Origin: an uncultured Pelagibacteraceae bacterium
GTDB lineage: Bacteria > Pseudomonadota > Alphaproteobacteria > Pelagibacterales > Pelagibacteraceae
Direction of reading: 5' to 3'
DNA: 64,000 bases
Assembly (NCBI GenBank): GCA_902610755.1
Contig: CACLWW010000002.1
Location: 1 to 64,000, forward strand
The position numbers and the translations under genes are program-made. Position 1 is the first letter of the stretch. Every line of letters starts with the position of its first letter. This document shows positions 60,461 through 64,000 of this stretch, in pieces. The notes under the pieces are model-generated. The model was not told the origin of the DNA. It searched no databases and saw only the letters and a list, made by a program, of their open reading frames with translations.

Positions 60461-60922
60461 ATGAACTTCTCTAAAAGAAACTTTATAAGAATTTTCAGTC
60501 TAAGCACTTTATTTGTTTTAACAAATTTAAAATATTTATTTGCTGCTACAAAAGAAATTATAAATCAAAATCTTACAAGCCAACAAAAAGATATAATGTT
60601 TAATCAAGGAACAGAAAGGGCATTTACTAGCTCTTTGTTAAATGAAAAGAGACAAGGCACTTATCATTGTGCCAACTGTGGAGCCCTACTATTTGACTCA
60701 ACTGCAAAGTATGATAGTGGAACTGGCTGGCCATCTTTTACTGAGTCAGTCCCAGGGGCTTTTAATACAAAAGTAGATTATTCTTTTGGAATGAAAAGAA
60801 TTGAATATCATTGTGCAAATTGTGGAGCACACCACGGGCACGTATTTGCCGATGGGCCTGGAAAAACTGGTAAAAGATTCTGTAATAACGGGCTATGTTT
60901 AATCTTTAAACCATCTGAATAA
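60461..60922 (+). CDS. msrB: Peptide-methionine (R)-S-oxide reductase, exported form
   Basis: YHCANCGALLFDSTAKYDSGTGWPSF, YHCANCGAHHGHVF, KRFCNNGLCL; N-terminal signal/anchor. Confidence 0.95.
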   Translation: MNFSKRNFIRIFSLSTLFVLTNLKYLFAATKEIINQNLTSQQKDIMFNQGTERAFTSSLLNEKRQGTYHCANCGALLFDSTAKYDSGTGWPSFTESVPGAFNTKVDYSFGMKRIEYHCANCGAHHGHVFADGPGKTGKRFCNNGLCLIFKPSE

Positions 60923-61890
60923 TGTTAGATTATTGTATTATCGGATCTGGTATCTCTGGATCAACAATTGCGCACTATTTAAAAAAAAAATATTCAATCA
61001 ATGTTCACGATAAAGCAAGAGGTGCTGGTGGCAGAAGTTCTTTTAAGCGATATAAAGGTAAAATAGGCTTTGATCATGGTCTTCAATATTTATCTCCAAG
61101 ATCAAAGGAATTTAAATCATTTACCAAAAAACTTATTAAAAAAAAGGTTCTCAAACATTGGAGAGGTAATCATGAATTTTTAAATCAGAAGGTCAAAAGA
61201 GATAAAAAACACATTAAATTAATTGGTGTCAAAGGAAATAACGATATAAGTAAATTTTTACTTAAAAATATTAATTGTAATTTTCAATCAGAGCTATCTG
61301 AGATTAAAAGACAAAAAGATTATTGGCATCTTAGATTTAAAGATAACAAGCACATTTATTCAAAAAATTTAATCTTATCAATTCCTTTCCCACAAGCAAA
61401 AAAACTTTCATCTAAGTTTGTTAAAACAAAACTTTTTAAAAATAAGGTTATAATGAATTCAAGTCTCACAGTTTTATTATTGACCAATAAAACAGGAATT
61501 AAATCGAGTAGTTTTTTTACCAATGACAAAGTTTTAGGTTGGGTTTCTAAAGAAAATTCAAAAAAAAGATTTAAATATAATAAAGACTTATGGGTACTTC
61601 AAAGTACTTTTGAGTATGGAAAAAAACATACCGATAACTACAGAAATAAAAAAAAATTTTACACAAATGTTTTGATTAATAAGTTCAAAAAACTTACAAA
61701 AATTAAAATCAGAAAAACATATTTTACCCATATACATGGGTGGAAATATTCATCTAATTCAAAACCTTTAAATGTACAAAGTTATTGGGACAAAAAAATT
61801 GGTCTTGGAATTTGCGGTGACTGGTTTGGTGGTCCTAGGCTTGAAAATGGGTGGTTGAGCGCAAAAGACCTTTATAGTAAAATTGAGTAA
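60922..61890 (+). CDS. FAD-dependent amine oxidase-like protein
   Basis: YCIIGSGISGSTIAHYLKKKYSINVHDKARGAGGRSS. Confidence 0.88.
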   Translation: MLDYCIIGSGISGSTIAHYLKKKYSINVHDKARGAGGRSSFKRYKGKIGFDHGLQYLSPRSKEFKSFTKKLIKKKVLKHWRGNHEFLNQKVKRDKKHIKLIGVKGNNDISKFLLKNINCNFQSELSEIKRQKDYWHLRFKDNKHIYSKNLILSIPFPQAKKLSSKFVKTKLFKNKVIMNSSLTVLLLTNKTGIKSSSFFTNDKVLGWVSKENSKKRFKYNKDLWVLQSTFEYGKKHTDNYRNKKKFYTNVLINKFKKLTKIKIRKTYFTHIHGWKYSSNSKPLNVQSYWDKKIGLGICGDWFGGPRLENGWLSAKDLYSKIE

Positions 61891-61935
61891 ATTAAATATC
61901 CAAAGATTGATAGTTTTTTTGGCACAAACAAACAA

Positions 61936-62658
61936 TTATTCCCAATCAAATCTTGGGAATGATTTGAAAACTTTTAAAATTCCTTCGGACCATTCATTTG
62001 TCATTTTTGAAAATTCTTCATCATTTAGATTTAAACATTTTTGTGAGGCAATTTTAAATTGGTCTTTTTTGTATACCACAAAATCAATTGGAGGACCTAC
62101 AGTTAAATCACTTTTTAAAGTTGAATCCATAGAAATTAGTGCACATCTAGAGGCATCACCCAACTTCACATCTGGCGTTATAACTCTGTCTAAAATTGGT
62201 TTTCCATATTTAACTTCCCCAATTACTAAGTAAGGTTTACTGTCTGCAGGTTTTATATAATTTCCTTGTGGGTATACCAAAAATAACTCCATGGGCTGAC
62301 CTTTTATTTGACCTCCGACAATAAAAGTTGAACCCAGCAATACTGTGTCTGTATTCATTCCTTTCGGAGAGGAATGTTTTAGGTTTAAAGAACCCACATA
62401 TTTTGCAATTTGATCAAAATCCTCACATGAATTTAGATTTTTCTTTCCAGAATTATCTTTAAGATCTTTTTCTATAGATTTATAAACTGCTTGTGACGTT
62501 CCAAGATTTCCTGAAGTTACTATTAATATAGTCCTATCACCAATATCATATGTAAACATTTTTGAATAAATATTTACGTTATCAAAACCAGCATTGGTTC
62601 GACTGTCTGATGCTACTATTATGCCCTCTTTTGTTTTAATTCCTATACAGTAAGTCAT
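61936..62658 (-). CDS. Anbu/proteasome-type protease
   Basis: MTYCIGIKTKEGIIVASDSRTNAGFDNVNIYSKMF matches Anbu-type N-terminus. Confidence 0.9.
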   Translation of the reverse strand: MTYCIGIKTKEGIIVASDSRTNAGFDNVNIYSKMFTYDIGDRTILIVTSGNLGTSQAVYKSIEKDLKDNSGKKNLNSCEDFDQIAKYVGSLNLKHSSPKGMNTDTVLLGSTFIVGGQIKGQPMELFLVYPQGNYIKPADSKPYLVIGEVKYGKPILDRVITPDVKLGDASRCALISMDSTLKSDLTVGPPIDFVVYKKDQFKIASQKCLNLNDEEFSKMTNEWSEGILKVFKSFPRFDWE

Positions 62659-62768
62659 ATTCTATATGTATTATTTAATTAAACGATGTATTTATAATCG
62701 ATTTATATCATATCTGATATATCTAAAACGCATTTGCATAATAGGTTTAACTATTAAAAGCTGTCAAA

Positions 62769-64000
62769 ATGGTCAATAAATTGTGGAAAAATTATAACGC
62801 TAAATATGCTTACGATGGATATTTTACAGAGGATAACAAACTTCGTAAACACGCAACGATAATTTCAAATATTTTAGAAAGATATGGAAAAGAAAAACTT
62901 CAAGAAATCGAAAAAAACTGTCAGAGTACTATTAGTGCAAGAGGAATTAATTTTAGAGTATACGCCGCAAATAATAGAGCTGAAGAAAAAAAATGGCCTC
63001 TCGATATTATACCAAGAATAATTCCAAGAACTCAATGGAATAAAGTTTCAAGAGGATTACAGCAAAGAGTAAAAGCTCTTAATTTATTTATTGATGATGT
63101 TTACAACCAGAAAAAAATATTTAAGGATAATGTTATTCCTAAAGAAATAATTTTTAAATCACCTTATTATGTTAAAGAATGTGAAGGCTTTTCTCCAAAA
63201 TATAAAGCATGGTCAAATATTTCAGGAGTAGATTTAATAAGAAATAAATCCGGTGACTATTTAGTTCTAGAAGATAACTTAAGAGTTCCTTCAGGTGTAT
63301 CTTATATGCTTGAGAATAGAATGGTAATGAGAGATGTTTTTCCAGAATTATTTACAAGATATAAAGTTGCTTCCATTAATATTTATACAAATAAGTTATT
63401 TAATTGTATGAAAGAGTGTATTCCTAAAAAAACAAAAGACCCTCACATGGTTGTTTTAACTCCTGGCATTTATAATTCTGCATACTTTGAACATTCATAT
63501 TTAGCTGAACAGATGGGTATTGCCTTAGTAGAAGGAAAAGATCTTTTTGTGGAAAATGATATAGTTTACATGAAGACTGTTAAAGGTCCTTTAAGAGTTG
63601 ATTGTATATATAGACGTTTGGATGACACTTTTTTGGATCCAAAAGCATTCTATAAAGGATCAGTTATAGGTGTTCCTGGTTTATTCAAAGCCTGGAGAAA
63701 AGGAAACGTTGGAATTTTAAATGCCATAGGAACTGGTGTTGCAGATGATAAGGTTGTTTATTCATACGTCAATAAAATGATAGTTTATTATTTAGGAGAA
63801 CAACCAATTTTAAATCAAGTTCAAACCTATTTATGTCATGACAAGATCCAAATGGATTATGTAATAGATAACATATCAAATTTAGTAGTGAAACCTGCTA
63901 ATGCATCTGGTGGATATGGAATAATGATTGGTCCAAAGGCACCTCAAAAAGAAAGAGAAGAAGTAATTGCAAAAATAAAAAAGAATCCAAGAGAATTTAT
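62769..64000 (+). CDS. Circularly permuted type 2 ATP-grasp protein (partial, runs off the window)
   Basis: Open from ATG 62769 to the window end: MVNKLWKNYNAKYAYDGYFTED...VLEDNLRVPSGVSYMLENR...NLVVKPANASGGYGIMIGP. Confidence 0.88.
   Translation, partial: MVNKLWKNYNAKYAYDGYFTEDNKLRKHATIISNILERYGKEKLQEIEKNCQSTISARGINFRVYAANNRAEEKKWPLDIIPRIIPRTQWNKVSRGLQQRVKALNLFIDDVYNQKKIFKDNVIPKEIIFKSPYYVKECEGFSPKYKAWSNISGVDLIRNKSGDYLVLEDNLRVPSGVSYMLENRMVMRDVFPELFTRYKVASINIYTNKLFNCMKECIPKKTKDPHMVVLTPGIYNSAYFEHSYLAEQMGIALVEGKDLFVENDIVYMKTVKGPLRVDCIYRRLDDTFLDPKAFYKGSVIGVPGLFKAWRKGNVGILNAIGTGVADDKVVYSYVNKMIVYYLGEQPILNQVQTYLCHDKIQMDYVIDNISNLVVKPANASGGYGIMIGPKAPQKEREEVIAKIKKNPREF

Noticed and set aside
61883-62233. 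116-aa plus-strand ORF
   Set aside because: Antisense to the Anbu-type protease gene; no motif.
1-64000. CRISPR arrays, transposons, prophage, tRNA/rRNA genes
   Set aside because: No direct repeat arrays, transposase/integrase ORFs, or recognisable tRNA/rRNA sequences seen by eye; a tRNAscan/Infernal run would be needed to exclude small RNAs.

Overview
AT-rich, densely packed bacterial chromosomal window whose gene content and style (very short intergenic spaces, many TAATG/ATGA overlaps, aprMBA, xsc, acuI, a TPP-riboswitch/SSS transporter pair, DMG dehydrogenase plus ETF) point to a SAR11/Pelagibacterales-like alphaproteobacterium. I see no rRNA, tRNA, CRISPR, transposase or prophage. Main blocks: one-carbon/methyl metabolism (fhs; MetF-like plus GcvT-like pair; dimethylglycine dehydrogenase-like, EtfBA, ETF-QO); purEK; a coupled four-gene operon of M19 dipeptidase, unknown 553-aa protein, DUF3726-like protein and a Cys-motif microprotein; ferric iron ABC operon behind two overlapping perfect palindromes; TPP riboswitch plus SSS transporter; amtB; a pabBAC-like operon; a sulfur block (AprMBA, TauE/SafE, SuyAB-like, Xsc); a SxtJ/DUF5989/carbamoyltransferase cassette; and an Anbu-type proteasome homolog divergent from a circularly permuted ATP-grasp gene that runs off the window. 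Several small ORFs missing from the supplied ORF track were read by hand (10465-10614, 11157-11261, 29566-29736, 41012-41161, 41943-42107, 43967-44050, 53011-53166, 58425-58574), plus a frameshifted lipoprotein (3926-4136) and an apparent dpaL-like/gpsA chimeric junction at about 105-113. Family calls come from recognising sequence motifs by eye; no database search was run.
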